Source: a virus | DNA length: 27,401 nt | Direction: 5' to 3' (one strand) | Virus record (IMG/VR): IMGVR_UViG_3300009164_003703 | Location: 1 to 27,401 of that record | Shown here: piece after piece, positions 13,925-20,994 of the stretch | Layout: every line of letters begins with the position of its first letter | Numbering within the stretch: position 1 is the stretch's first letter | Made by a program: the position numbers and the translations under genes | Notes under the pieces: generated by a model | What the model was told of the DNA's origin: nothing | What the model saw: only the letters and a program-made list of their open reading frames with translations | Database searches by the model: none

Positions 13925-13953
13925 ATTGTACTATAACAAAAAGAATGTGACAA
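13925..13953 (-). promoter_or_regulatory. Sigma70-type promoter, probably leaderless
   Basis: TTGTCA (13953-13948), 17 bp, TACAAT (13930-13925) on the minus strand. The ATG 13919 starts five bases after the -10 box, so the transcript should begin at the start codon. It lies back to back with the plus-strand late box at 13965-13972. Confidence 0.62.
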
Positions 13954-13964
13954 GCATTTTGGTA

Positions 13965-13972
13965 TATAAATA
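13965..13972 (+). promoter_or_regulatory. T4-type late promoter box (TATAAATA) for the ANL gene
   Basis: A perfect TATAAATA, the T4 late promoter consensus, stands five bases before ATG 13978. T4 late transcription begins about 5-6 nt after the box, so initiation is expected at the start codon. No Shine-Dalgarno sequence is present. Confidence 0.65.
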
Positions 13973-13977
13973 TTCCT

Positions 13978-15057
13978 ATGAAACGTGCCGTGCTATGTGT
14001 TGACAATCCACAACACTTTATTCCTCAGTTAAAAGATCATTCTATAATGATTATAAATCCTAATGCTCCTGAAGCTAGGAATAGATATCTATTAGATAAC
14101 TCTGACTGGAGTTTATACATTACTAAAGACCAAGAAAAAGTTAGAAACGGCAATGACTATCCTAACGAACGAGTACTTTGGTATACATCAGGTACCACGG
14201 GAGATAGTAAGTTTTGTAGTTTCACACAAGCACAGCTAAACAACATGGCTGCTACTATTGTTAGATCATACAATTTGACAGCTAATGATAGATACACCAG
14301 CATCATGAGTCTATGGCATGCCCATGGGCAGGGTTTTTACTGGGCAACTCAGTTAGCAGGATGTGAAACTACCTACATTACTATGAAAGACATTAAAACC
14401 TTTCCTTCTACTAAATCAACTTTTATAACTGCCATTCCTGATGTACTAAGAGTTATTGCTGAATTAGATTTTGACAATTTAAGATTCATACGCTCTGCTA
14501 GTGCTCCTATGCCACACGATTTGTATCACAAGTTAAGCTCAAAGTTTAATGTGCCTATCGTTGAAGCGTTTGGCATGACAGAGGCAATGAGTCACTGTTT
14601 CACTAATCCTCTTGCTGGTCCACAACGAGTTGGCACAGTAGGATTGCCAGATGGCATAGAAGCTAAAATTGAAAATGGTCATTTAATGATTAAAGGTTTT
14701 AATATTTGTCATAGTGATTGGTATGATACAGGGGATCTAGCTGACCAAGACGAAATGGGTTATTATCGTATATTAGGACGTAGTAGAGATCAAATTAATG
14801 TTAAAGGTTCTAAAATCAATCCTGTAAGGATAGAACGACAACTATTACAAAATATTTCCGGAATGAAGGAATGTGTTGTATTTGGAACTGATCGTGTTAA
14901 GTGTTTATATGTAGGCACTTGTGATGAAGATAGTATTAAGAACTTCTTAATAAGTTTAGGTAAACATTGTAAACCAGCTGTACTTAAGTGTGTAGACTCA
15001 ATTCCACTTAGCCCAGCTGGTAAAATATCTAGGGCTTTATTAGATTCCTGTCATTAA
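13978..15057 (+). CDS. Adenylate-forming (ANL / acyl-CoA synthetase-like) enzyme
   Basis: This is the only clear plus-strand gene. The 359-residue product has all core ANL motifs. YTSGTTGDSK (69-78) is the ATP-binding loop, AFGMTEA (197-203) the adenine and substrate motif, YDTGDL (249-254) the ribose-binding aspartate, GRSRDQINVKGSKI (267-280) the hinge, and PAGKISR (346-352) the C-terminal catalytic lysine (K349). It should activate a carboxylic acid as acyl-AMP and pass it to CoA or a carrier. Normal members have about 500-550 residues; this one lacks most of the N-terminal subdomain. No acyl carrier protein is nearby, but an SGNH-like gene converges with it and overlaps its 3' end by 29 bp. 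An acyl-transfer partnership is inference. Confidence 0.87.
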   Translation: MKRAVLCVDNPQHFIPQLKDHSIMIINPNAPEARNRYLLDNSDWSLYITKDQEKVRNGNDYPNERVLWYTSGTTGDSKFCSFTQAQLNNMAATIVRSYNLTANDRYTSIMSLWHAHGQGFYWATQLAGCETTYITMKDIKTFPSTKSTFITAIPDVLRVIAELDFDNLRFIRSASAPMPHDLYHKLSSKFNVPIVEAFGMTEAMSHCFTNPLAGPQRVGTVGLPDGIEAKIENGHLMIKGFNICHSDWYDTGDLADQDEMGYYRILGRSRDQINVKGSKINPVRIERQLLQNISGMKECVVFGTDRVKCLYVGTCDEDSIKNFLISLGKHCKPAVLKCVDSIPLSPAGKISRALLDSCH

Positions 15058-15733
15058 GGAACTTATACATCTCATCAGCATACCAACGATATGCATCATC
15101 AGTTGGATGTAGAGATTTAGAATCCCACATCTTCATATTTTTAGATTGTCTAAAAAGACTATCTGGATGCACATAATTCCAATCAATCTTATCATAATAT
15201 CTGTCAAATTTTTTAAGTTTCAATAGAGTTCTGTACCAAACAAAGGTGTACGGTATACCATACGACTTAAGAGTAGACTGAAGTGATAACGCATGAGTTA
15301 ACATTATCTGATGATTTCTCTCGTATTTTGGCAAAGCATAAAAGTATTCTTTAAAAATTTTATTTTTATATTCGGCATCTTCCTCGGATGGCATTACTGC
15401 ATCAGGAGTATGCGGAAAAATCCAATCTTTTTGCATATATTGATCATGCGGATTTCCACCATTTCTGTCCCAATCAAATAATCTAAGATTATATTTTGTT
15501 CTAAATTCTATACGGTCAGCTATATTCCAAGATACTAATACTAGATCATAATTTCGTTCGGTAACTTCAGCCACTACCGCATCATGCATGTATTGATTGC
15601 CACAACCTGATCGTGATATATTCACAACTTCGCAATTTAATTTTTGCTGTAGATGATGAATCCAAGTTCGTTGTGTCCACGACTTTGATAGATCAGGCAT
15701 TACTACAGAACTGCCACATACTAAAATTTTCAT
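15029..15733 (-). CDS. SGNH-hydrolase-like protein
   Basis: The 234-residue protein resembles SGNH/GDSL-type hydrolases. The N-terminal strand MKILVCGSSVV holds a G-S-S instead of GDS, and NISRSGCGNQYMHDAV (about 38-53) corresponds to block II with Gly and Asn. VLVSWNIADR (about 65-74) has a W-N in the block III place, and LHPTDDAYRWYADEM (about 208-222) is block V with the catalytic His preceded two or three residues earlier by an expected acidic residue that is not obvious. Such enzymes cut or transfer acyl esters on sugars and lipids. It converges with the ANL gene. The nearest T4-like relatives are not known to me. The family call is fairly good, activity uncertain. Confidence 0.65.
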   Translation of the reverse strand: MKILVCGSSVVMPDLSKSWTQRTWIHHLQQKLNCEVVNISRSGCGNQYMHDAVVAEVTERNYDLVLVSWNIADRIEFRTKYNLRLFDWDRNGGNPHDQYMQKDWIFPHTPDAVMPSEEDAEYKNKIFKEYFYALPKYERNHQIMLTHALSLQSTLKSYGIPYTFVWYRTLLKLKKFDRYYDKIDWNYVHPDSLFRQSKNMKMWDSKSLHPTDDAYRWYADEMYKFLNDRNLIKP

Positions 15734-15756
15734 TGTAATAAACCAGTTTATAAAAA

Positions 15757-15778
15757 AGTGGAGGAATAATCCTCCACT
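15757..15778 (-). terminator. Intrinsic terminator after the 15803-16024 gene
   Basis: A perfect 9-bp stem (AGTGGAGGA / TCCTCCACT) with a 4-base loop is followed on the minus strand by TTTTTTA. It ends transcription coming from the clamp gene and its small neighbour. Confidence 0.85.
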
Positions 15779-15802
15779 GTTACTTATAGTGTGGCGATAC
15801 TT

Positions 15803-16024
15803 TTAACTTGATTTACCAAATCTTCTAGCATCTTCAACCCACATATTCTTGGCATTCTTGCCTTGAACAAATTTGTTGTATTGTTGCCACGCATAACTTC
15901 TAAAGTTATACAAATCGTTTTCGTTAAACCGATAACCGTACTCTCTACAAAATTCTAAGAATGTACTTAGATCATCTAGAGTTTGATTCGCACGTTCATT
16001 AGGTTTGAAAGACAATTTACCCAT
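15803..16024 (-). CDS. Small conserved-type phage protein
   Basis: The 73-residue protein is mostly helical with the pattern LSTFLEFCREYGYRFNENDL, then YNFRSYAWQQYNKFVQGKNAKNMW. It is familiar as a small protein beside replication genes in T4-like marine phages (from memory). An AAGGAA ribosome binding site lies upstream, and a terminator follows its stop. Its place directly after the clamp gene suggests a link with replication, but no function is known to me. Confidence 0.78.
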   Translation of the reverse strand: MGKLSFKPNERANQTLDDLSTFLEFCREYGYRFNENDLYNFRSYAWQQYNKFVQGKNAKNMWVEDARRFGKSS

Positions 16025-16047
16025 TTTAATTCCTTTTAATTACTATT

Positions 16048-16069
16048 GTTAATGTTAATGTTAATGTTA
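16048..16069. repeat. Short tandem repeat (GTTAAT, 3.7 copies)
   Basis: Three perfect copies of GTTAAT and a partial fourth stand in the gap between the clamp gene and the next small gene, directly beside the hairpin at 16070-16089. It may be simple slippage. Confidence 0.8.
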
Positions 16070-16089
16070 TTAGATGAATCTGCATCTAA
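16070..16089 (-). other. Small hairpin after the sliding clamp gene
   Basis: TTAGATG and CATCTAA form a 7-bp stem with a 6-base loop, 20 nt after the clamp stop codon. No T-run follows on the minus strand, so it is not a standard terminator; it might attenuate transcription or protect the mRNA 3' end. Confidence 0.45.
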
Positions 16090-16109
16090 GACAGTACTGC
16101 AATAATTTA

Positions 16110-16832
16110 TTACTTGTTTTGTGCTGGGATAGTGTAAGTGTATACAGCTAAGCCTGAGTTAACGATAATCTGGGCAGCACCTTCATCACTAATACGCATA
16201 ACTTTGTCACCGGTCAAATCTAAGATAGCGATAACAGTTTTGATTGGCCATGGCCATGCTCGTTTGATATCACCAACTATATCATGTTGAAATATGAAAC
16301 TACCAGCATGTGTGCTGTGGTCACCAAAGAAGAACTTTAAATGTCCATCTTCAACTTTAGCTTGGAATGTGGTTTGTTCTGCGTTTGCTGTTGCTTGCAT
16401 CTTTAGACGAACAATAGCAGATGCGGTTGGTTCAAACTCAACATTCCACTTAACACCTTTGAATTTAGGTGATTTGATTTTTTCATTGGCAAGTTCAGAT
16501 GCCATGAAACGATAACTATTTTTAAAGTCACCTGCTTTGTTTTCAAAGTTCATTTGATCAGGTTCGCCTTCTGCTTTGCGACTAATTGACAATTTAGCGT
16601 CTTGCTTGTACTCTTGTAAATTCAAAAGAATTTTAAGTTTTTCTAAATTTGGCATACCAAATGTACCAACAAACTCAGGCATTGGATTAATCAATCCACC
16701 TTCTAATACTACTGAACGATCTTCAGCGATACCGTTGAAATTTGTTTCTGTATCTGTTCCTACTACCCGAATTTGATTAATAGATCCTAAGCCATTTGTG
16801 TGACTGACTAAATCTAAGAGTTGATCATGCAT
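16110..16832 (-). CDS. 45: DNA polymerase sliding clamp (T4 gp45-like)
   Basis: The 240-residue protein matches the gp45 type of trimeric sliding clamp (T4 gp45 has 228 residues). The FVGTFGMPNLEKLKILLNL stretch (about 54-72) is a typical marine phage gp45 strand-helix unit. The two-fold repeated beta-rich layout is seen around INQIRVVGTDTETN, near the N-terminus, and LKFFFGDHSTHAGSFIFQ in the second half. The clamp holds the polymerase on DNA and, in T4, also activates late transcription at TATAAATA boxes such as those seen in this window. It is preceded by an AAAGGAAA ribosome binding site and lies two genes after the DNA polymerase. No clamp-loader genes are in the window. Confidence 0.88.
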   Translation of the reverse strand: MHDQLLDLVSHTNGLGSINQIRVVGTDTETNFNGIAEDRSVVLEGGLINPMPEFVGTFGMPNLEKLKILLNLQEYKQDAKLSISRKAEGEPDQMNFENKAGDFKNSYRFMASELANEKIKSPKFKGVKWNVEFEPTASAIVRLKMQATANAEQTTFQAKVEDGHLKFFFGDHSTHAGSFIFQHDIVGDIKRAWPWPIKTVIAILDLTGDKVMRISDEGAAQIIVNSGLAVYTYTIPAQNK

Positions 16833-16857
16833 TTATATTTCCTTTGTTATTAAGTTT

Positions 16858-16863
16858 ATTATA
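16858..16863 (-). promoter_or_regulatory. Possible -10 box before the clamp gene
   Basis: TATAAT lies about 26 nt before ATG 16832. At 17 bp upstream there is only TTTAAG, a poor -35 box. A middle-type promoter helped by a phage factor, or no promoter at all, is possible. Confidence 0.35.
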
Positions 16864-16906
16864 GCGTAATACTTCTGATACTTAAAGTATTTTGGCATAA
16901 TGATAA

Positions 16907-17833
16907 TTATTTTGGCATTATTTTAGCCAATGTTTGTCCACCACGTAATGAAGTTAATGCACCTGGCTTACGTAATTCTAGCCAGGTTTGTGGCCCTTCA
17001 TCATGCCAACAATAATCAATTTCATAACCTAACGTTTTGGCTAATTCAAAGATTAAGCTGCCTGGTGTATAAGAGCCATCCTTCTTCTCTTCCACCAATT
17101 TTACCGCACTCCACCGATCACAATCGTTGAATGTCATCATAAACACTCCACCTGGTCTTAGTTTAGTGTAAATTTCTTCAAGATAACGCTTAATTACTTC
17201 AAGCGGTCTAAAATTAAAAAAATGACATCCAATTATCATGCCAAATTGATTATTAGGAATTTTTCCTAATATTTCTTGATCTGAATCTTCTTTAACTGCA
17301 TATATACGCAATCTTTGTTGATATTGCTGATTGAATTTATTTAATACCGGCTCAATAAATTTATGACTAATATCAACTAGATATAATGGATCATACCCTA
17401 CCAATTCATCAACGAAATTTGCAAAGCCAGGTCGCAAAATCATAGCAGGATAATGCCAGTCTACATTTCGCCTAACCCTGGCATAAAACAAATCAAGATT
17501 AATGTCTGGTTGCCATCTTCTGCCTAGAATATGTAAAGAATCATATATACTTTCATCATGATATGAACTATAACTTTGCTGAAATAGTACTTTTTCTGCT
17601 GTTTCAATATCTTGTTTTAGGCTTGCCTTAAGTGTTGTCACTTCATTATCAAAAGAATCAAATGCTTCTTTTATACCATAATGTTTATTCACAAACTTAT
17701 TAAGATTTTCAGATGAATGATTATCAACCAAATATAAAAATTTATCTAGTGACGCATTTGCCTCTTGATATATAGGAGCAACTGATAATTTTTCTAGTTG
17801 ATTTTTAAAAAATACTAAATCTGTTACTGTCAT
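16907..17833 (-). CDS. SAM-dependent methyltransferase-like protein
   Basis: The 308-residue protein has an N-terminal helical part of about 100 residues, then a class I methyltransferase-like Rossmann core. PLYLVDISHKFIEPVLNKF (about 148-166) is the strand with an acidic end, FGMIIGCHFFNFRP (about 197-210) the post-III region, and LRPGGVFMMTFNDCDRWSA (about 226-244) motif VI-like. The classic glycine-rich motif I is weak. The target cannot be deduced: DNA, RNA, protein or small molecule. It starts immediately after the DNA polymerase stop and lies between polymerase and clamp, so it is expressed with the replication genes. The short sequence ATGCCAAAATA at its 3' end is repeated just after the stop. 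Confidence 0.7.
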   Translation of the reverse strand: MTVTDLVFFKNQLEKLSVAPIYQEANASLDKFLYLVDNHSSENLNKFVNKHYGIKEAFDSFDNEVTTLKASLKQDIETAEKVLFQQSYSSYHDESIYDSLHILGRRWQPDINLDLFYARVRRNVDWHYPAMILRPGFANFVDELVGYDPLYLVDISHKFIEPVLNKFNQQYQQRLRIYAVKEDSDQEILGKIPNNQFGMIIGCHFFNFRPLEVIKRYLEEIYTKLRPGGVFMMTFNDCDRWSAVKLVEEKKDGSYTPGSLIFELAKTLGYEIDYCWHDEGPQTWLELRKPGALTSLRGGQTLAKIMPK

Positions 17834-20491
17834 TTAAAACTCAAATAATGATTGAAATGTGTTTTCTGTATTAGTGGCACTTGCTAAATCCCAGTTTAGA
17901 ACGCTTAATAGATTATCAATTTTTTGATCAACAATAGTTGATTCCATTAAACTATCATCAAACGGCAGTTCTTTAAACCACGGTGGCAATCGTTGTTCAT
18001 CAGTAGGATAACCAATACTACTCCATCCTAACGGATTTGCTTTCAATTTACATACGATAGTTTTCATGCCATCAACTACTTGCATACTGTAATTATCACC
18101 ATTCATCTTACGCAAATTATTCCAGTTCAGTGCAGCACGAACGTGTCCAGGCAGATTAGCTTTACCTGCTGCTTCTTCCTTCTTGGTGTATGATGTTAGA
18201 TTATTCACACGCTTAGGTGTACCTTTTTCCCATGCCGGCCGATCTTTGAATTCAAGTTTAAACTCAAGTATACGTTCAATAATCTCTGCTCGTTCAGTGC
18301 CAGTAAGAACTTTCTGGAGAATTTCGTACAAAAACTCTTGAACAACCTTTGGAGTATCGCTGCGTTTTAGATCTAATCCAATTGCTTTTAATTTGCCAGG
18401 TTTGCCATCTACATCTAAACGGTTACCTTCTAAGTCATAAATTAATACAGCATAACGTTTCTTAGTAATGAACAAACTGTTTGATGCTACTAATTCACGG
18501 CCTGCTCTAATTAACTCACCTGCCTCGCGAGGACAATGAAATGCTTGTTCCATGAATGCAGGAAATGAATTGTTAACTTGATCAGCGATATTGTCATACA
18601 ACTGAATACAAATTTCTTTGTTCCATTCCATAGTGCCCTTGGCAACTTCATCCTTGATAGCAGGCCATGCGGTGAAGTAGCATGAGTCTGTGTCGCCGTA
18701 TATGATAGAATCACCTAAGTGATCTTTTTCACCTAAAATACACTCATTGATGTACCCTGCCATATGTTTAGCAATGCTTCTGCCACACAAAGTAGTTGAC
18801 TGTCCAATACGTTTATCAAAGAATCGGCAATGAGGATTCAAAATAGCACCATATAAACTATTAAGATTAATTTTCTTAACTAACTGTCGTTTGTCCCAGA
18901 AAGCAATTTCTTTTGGATCTGTTGCTGCTTTTTTCTTTGCTTGTAGTTCTTTACGTTCTGAATACCACCGCTCTAGCAACCCCGGGACTACACCCTTGCG
19001 CTCATATGTAACAATAGTGCCGTTTGCTGTTAACATCCACGGTTGATTACTATTGAATATCATATTCCAAATTTCAGCAGCAGAGTGAGTTGATTTATCT
19101 CCATCTTGCCAGTCAATAGTAATTTCTATGCCACGGTTTTGTTCCATCACAGCAGTATACTCAAGAGAAGAGAATAAACCTTCCCATGCTACCGTTGATG
19201 TTTTGCCTTGATCTATAATATCGTTGATGTATTTGTCTGTCATTATTGGTCTTAACTGACCTATAACAGTTTCCATTCCCATATTCAACGCACGAATGGC
19301 AGATGGATACAAACTGTTAATATCAACAGCTCCAATCCAAGGATGCATGCCTTTCTTTGGAAATGCTACATAAGCACCAGCTGCTGCTGTGTCCTCTTGA
19401 GTTGATTTTGTTCTACGATTAGGCACAACTAGTCCACGTTCATGTGCTTCATTGATAATAGCTTGCTCAGTTACAGCAACAGCACCCATGGTAGTGGGTA
19501 TTAGTACCGTATTTGCGTGGGCAAGTTCATTTGCCAAGTCCATCAATTTTAACTTAGTGTCAAGCTTGTTTAGAATCATGGTATCTTGTCTGTTATACTC
19601 AATGAACTTTTTAAAGTTTTGATTATACAGCTGATCTAATGTACCCTCATATTGTGTTTTGTGTTCACCAAGCTCATACTCAGCAATAGCATCTAAACTA
19701 TAGCTATGTCTTTCTTCGTATGTATATTTGCGATACAATTGCATATAGTCCATATGAATACGACCAACTAAGTCATATGTCGTGCTGGTAGCGCCATAAC
19801 GTTCAAAGTCACGAGCTTTTGGATGTTGATCCCATAGACAAAATCTACGAGTATCATCTTTGCTCAGTACACGGGTAATACGATTTACTGTATATGGAAT
19901 ATCGTATCCCTCACTGTTCCATCCTGATAATACATCAGCATCTTCAATAAAGTCTAAGAATGTCTTGAGCATCTCTTCTTCTTTGTCAAATACAATAGTA
20001 TTTTCAAAATCAACAGCAATTTCTATTGCTGTTTCCATACTCATGTGCTTAGGTGGTATTACCAATGTAACTAACTGTTCCATCCATTGTAGATAAACAG
20101 AAATAGCGGTAATAGCATTGAACGGATCTGATGTAGGTGAGTATCCTTTTTCTTTATGAAAGTCTACCTCAATATCAAAGAATGCCACATGTAATGCGGG
20201 TGCATCTTTGTTTTTATAGTTTTCTTCAAGACAACGAAATACGGGGTTGATATCTGATTCGTACAGTTGCTTGCCTTGGTGCATAGCTACTTCTTTACGA
20301 AACTCTTTTAAGTTTCGCGTTGAGAACCTAGCTACAGGAGTCCCATAGATTGATTGGAACTTACCCCTAGGATCATCGTAATAGTAAATGTAGTTGGCAG
20401 GATATTCTTTATAAACTCGCTTGCCATCTACTCGCTCTACTATATGTATACGATCAGAATCCCGCGAATATAATGCGTCTACATAACTCAC
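17834..20491 (-). CDS. 43: Family B DNA polymerase (T4 gp43-like)
   Basis: The 885-residue protein (T4 gp43 has 898) carries the complete set of family B motifs. In the 3'-5' exonuclease these are FFDIEVD (104-110, D106 and E108), SGWNSEGYDIPY (189-200) and YNRQDTM (299-305, D303). In the polymerase they are motif A AVDINSLYPS (388-397), motif B KKINLNSLYGA (539-549) and motif C YGDTDS (598-603). All catalytic aspartates are present, so both synthesis and proofreading should work. The start is GTG (20491-20489), directly after the TAA of the DsbA-like gene, with no ATG before about residue 70. It is transcribed from the promoter at 20777-20804 with the DsbA-like gene, the methyltransferase and perhaps the clamp. 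Confidence 0.96.
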   Translation of the reverse strand: MSYVDALYSRDSDRIHIVERVDGKRVYKEYPANYIYYYDDPRGKFQSIYGTPVARFSTRNLKEFRKEVAMHQGKQLYESDINPVFRCLEENYKNKDAPALHVAFFDIEVDFHKEKGYSPTSDPFNAITAISVYLQWMEQLVTLVIPPKHMSMETAIEIAVDFENTIVFDKEEEMLKTFLDFIEDADVLSGWNSEGYDIPYTVNRITRVLSKDDTRRFCLWDQHPKARDFERYGATSTTYDLVGRIHMDYMQLYRKYTYEERHSYSLDAIAEYELGEHKTQYEGTLDQLYNQNFKKFIEYNRQDTMILNKLDTKLKLMDLANELAHANTVLIPTTMGAVAVTEQAIINEAHERGLVVPNRRTKSTQEDTAAAGAYVAFPKKGMHPWIGAVDINSLYPSAIRALNMGMETVIGQLRPIMTDKYINDIIDQGKTSTVAWEGLFSSLEYTAVMEQNRGIEITIDWQDGDKSTHSAAEIWNMIFNSNQPWMLTANGTIVTYERKGVVPGLLERWYSERKELQAKKKAATDPKEIAFWDKRQLVKKINLNSLYGAILNPHCRFFDKRIGQSTTLCGRSIAKHMAGYINECILGEKDHLGDSIIYGDTDSCYFTAWPAIKDEVAKGTMEWNKEICIQLYDNIADQVNNSFPAFMEQAFHCPREAGELIRAGRELVASNSLFITKKRYAVLIYDLEGNRLDVDGKPGKLKAIGLDLKRSDTPKVVQEFLYEILQKVLTGTERAEIIERILEFKLEFKDRPAWEKGTPKRVNNLTSYTKKEEAAGKANLPGHVRAALNWNNLRKMNGDNYSMQVVDGMKTIVCKLKANPLGWSSIGYPTDEQRLPPWFKELPFDDSLMESTIVDQKIDNLLSVLNWDLASATNTENTFQSLFEF

Positions 20492-20752
20492 TTACAGAGT
20501 TTTTCCTGTTTGTGTTAAGATAGTTTCTAACAAACTATGATCCTGCTGTTCTTTGCCAAATTCAGCTTTGTGTGCTAAGCGAATTGCTTTTTTAAGAATG
20601 CCTGGTTTGATATCAAGCTCTTCTGCCACAGCCTTAATAGTGTCGTTTAATCCACCAGTAAGTGTTTCAATTTCCATCATAACTTGCATACCTTCGTTAA
20701 TCATGGCTTCTAACTTTTTGGTTTGCTCACCTGAAAATGTTCTATCTGACAT
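20492..20752 (-). CDS. dsbA: DsbA-like phage dsDNA-binding / late transcription protein
   Basis: The 86-residue helical protein has a central part IKAVAEELDIKPGILKKAIR (about 39-58), a helix-turn-helix-like unit that fits the phage DsbA family. In T4 that protein binds double-stranded DNA and is linked to late promoters. It is unrelated to the bacterial disulfide oxidoreductase of the same name. It has a strong AGGAG ribosome binding site and a good promoter upstream, and its TAA is immediately followed by the GTG of the DNA polymerase. The name rests on memory of the family's general look and on gene context; another small DNA-binding regulator is possible. Confidence 0.62.
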   Translation of the reverse strand: MSDRTFSGEQTKKLEAMINEGMQVMMEIETLTGGLNDTIKAVAEELDIKPGILKKAIRLAHKAEFGKEQQDHSLLETILTQTGKTL

Positions 20753-20776
20753 GTAATTCTCCTGTTGTAAGTAACT

Positions 20777-20804
20777 ATTATAAACTAATTATTACTTTAT
20801 ACAA
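20777..20804 (-). promoter_or_regulatory. Sigma70-type promoter of the DsbA-polymerase unit
   Basis: TTGTAT (20804-20799), 16 bp, TATAAT (20782-20777) on the minus strand. The leader of about 20 nt contains AGGAG before ATG 20752. It separates the replication unit from the late unit that ends near 20820-20914. Confidence 0.68.
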
Positions 20805-20819
20805 TAGAAAATGGTGAAG

Positions 20820-20840
20820 TGAGGGTTACTTTATCCCTCA
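20820..20840 (-). terminator. Possible terminator hairpin of the late operon
   Basis: TGAGGG and CCCTCA form a 6-bp stem with a 9-base loop, downstream of the late unit and just before the next promoter. On the minus strand it is followed by CTTCACCATTTTC, a weak T-run. The 70 bases before it are unusually GC-rich and contain other short inverted repeats. Confidence 0.4.
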
Positions 20841-20913
20841 GCTCACTACGCGGAGCAGTTCAATTGCGCGGACGCCTTTACCGCAGCATCAAACGTCCCT
20901 AAGGCAGGGTTCT

Positions 20914-20994
20914 TTAAGTGGGTGCGTAGGGATTACGTTTGTAATCACTATCATCACCCTCTTCTTGCTCAGGATATACTGGGTAATTATCCAT
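20914..20994 (-). CDS. Micro-ORF of 26 codons coupled to the 1244-residue gene
   Basis: An ATG (20994-20992) overlaps the last codons and stop of the large late gene (ATGGATAA arrangement), and the frame stops with TAA at 20916-20914. The peptide starts MDNYPVYPEQEEGDD and ends DYKRNPYAPT, acidic then basic, with no hydrophobic part. Start/stop overlap of this type supports re-initiation by terminating ribosomes. A second frame, one base back, stays open for a further 23 codons or so after the stop and ends LNCSA, so a frameshift or an assembly error could join them into a product of about 48 residues. Function is unknown and the gene is tentative. Confidence 0.45.
   Translation of the reverse strand: MDNYPVYPEQEEGDDSDYKRNPYAPT

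Noticed and set aside
13920-14006. Upstream extension of the gene ending at 13458
   Set aside because: The extra 29 residues would cover the promoter of the gene and the late box of the ANL gene; the ATG at 13919 fits better.
16048-16069. Tandem GTTAAT copies as a CRISPR or origin iteron
   Set aside because: The unit is only 6 bp with no spacers and no other origin features; simple slippage is sufficient.
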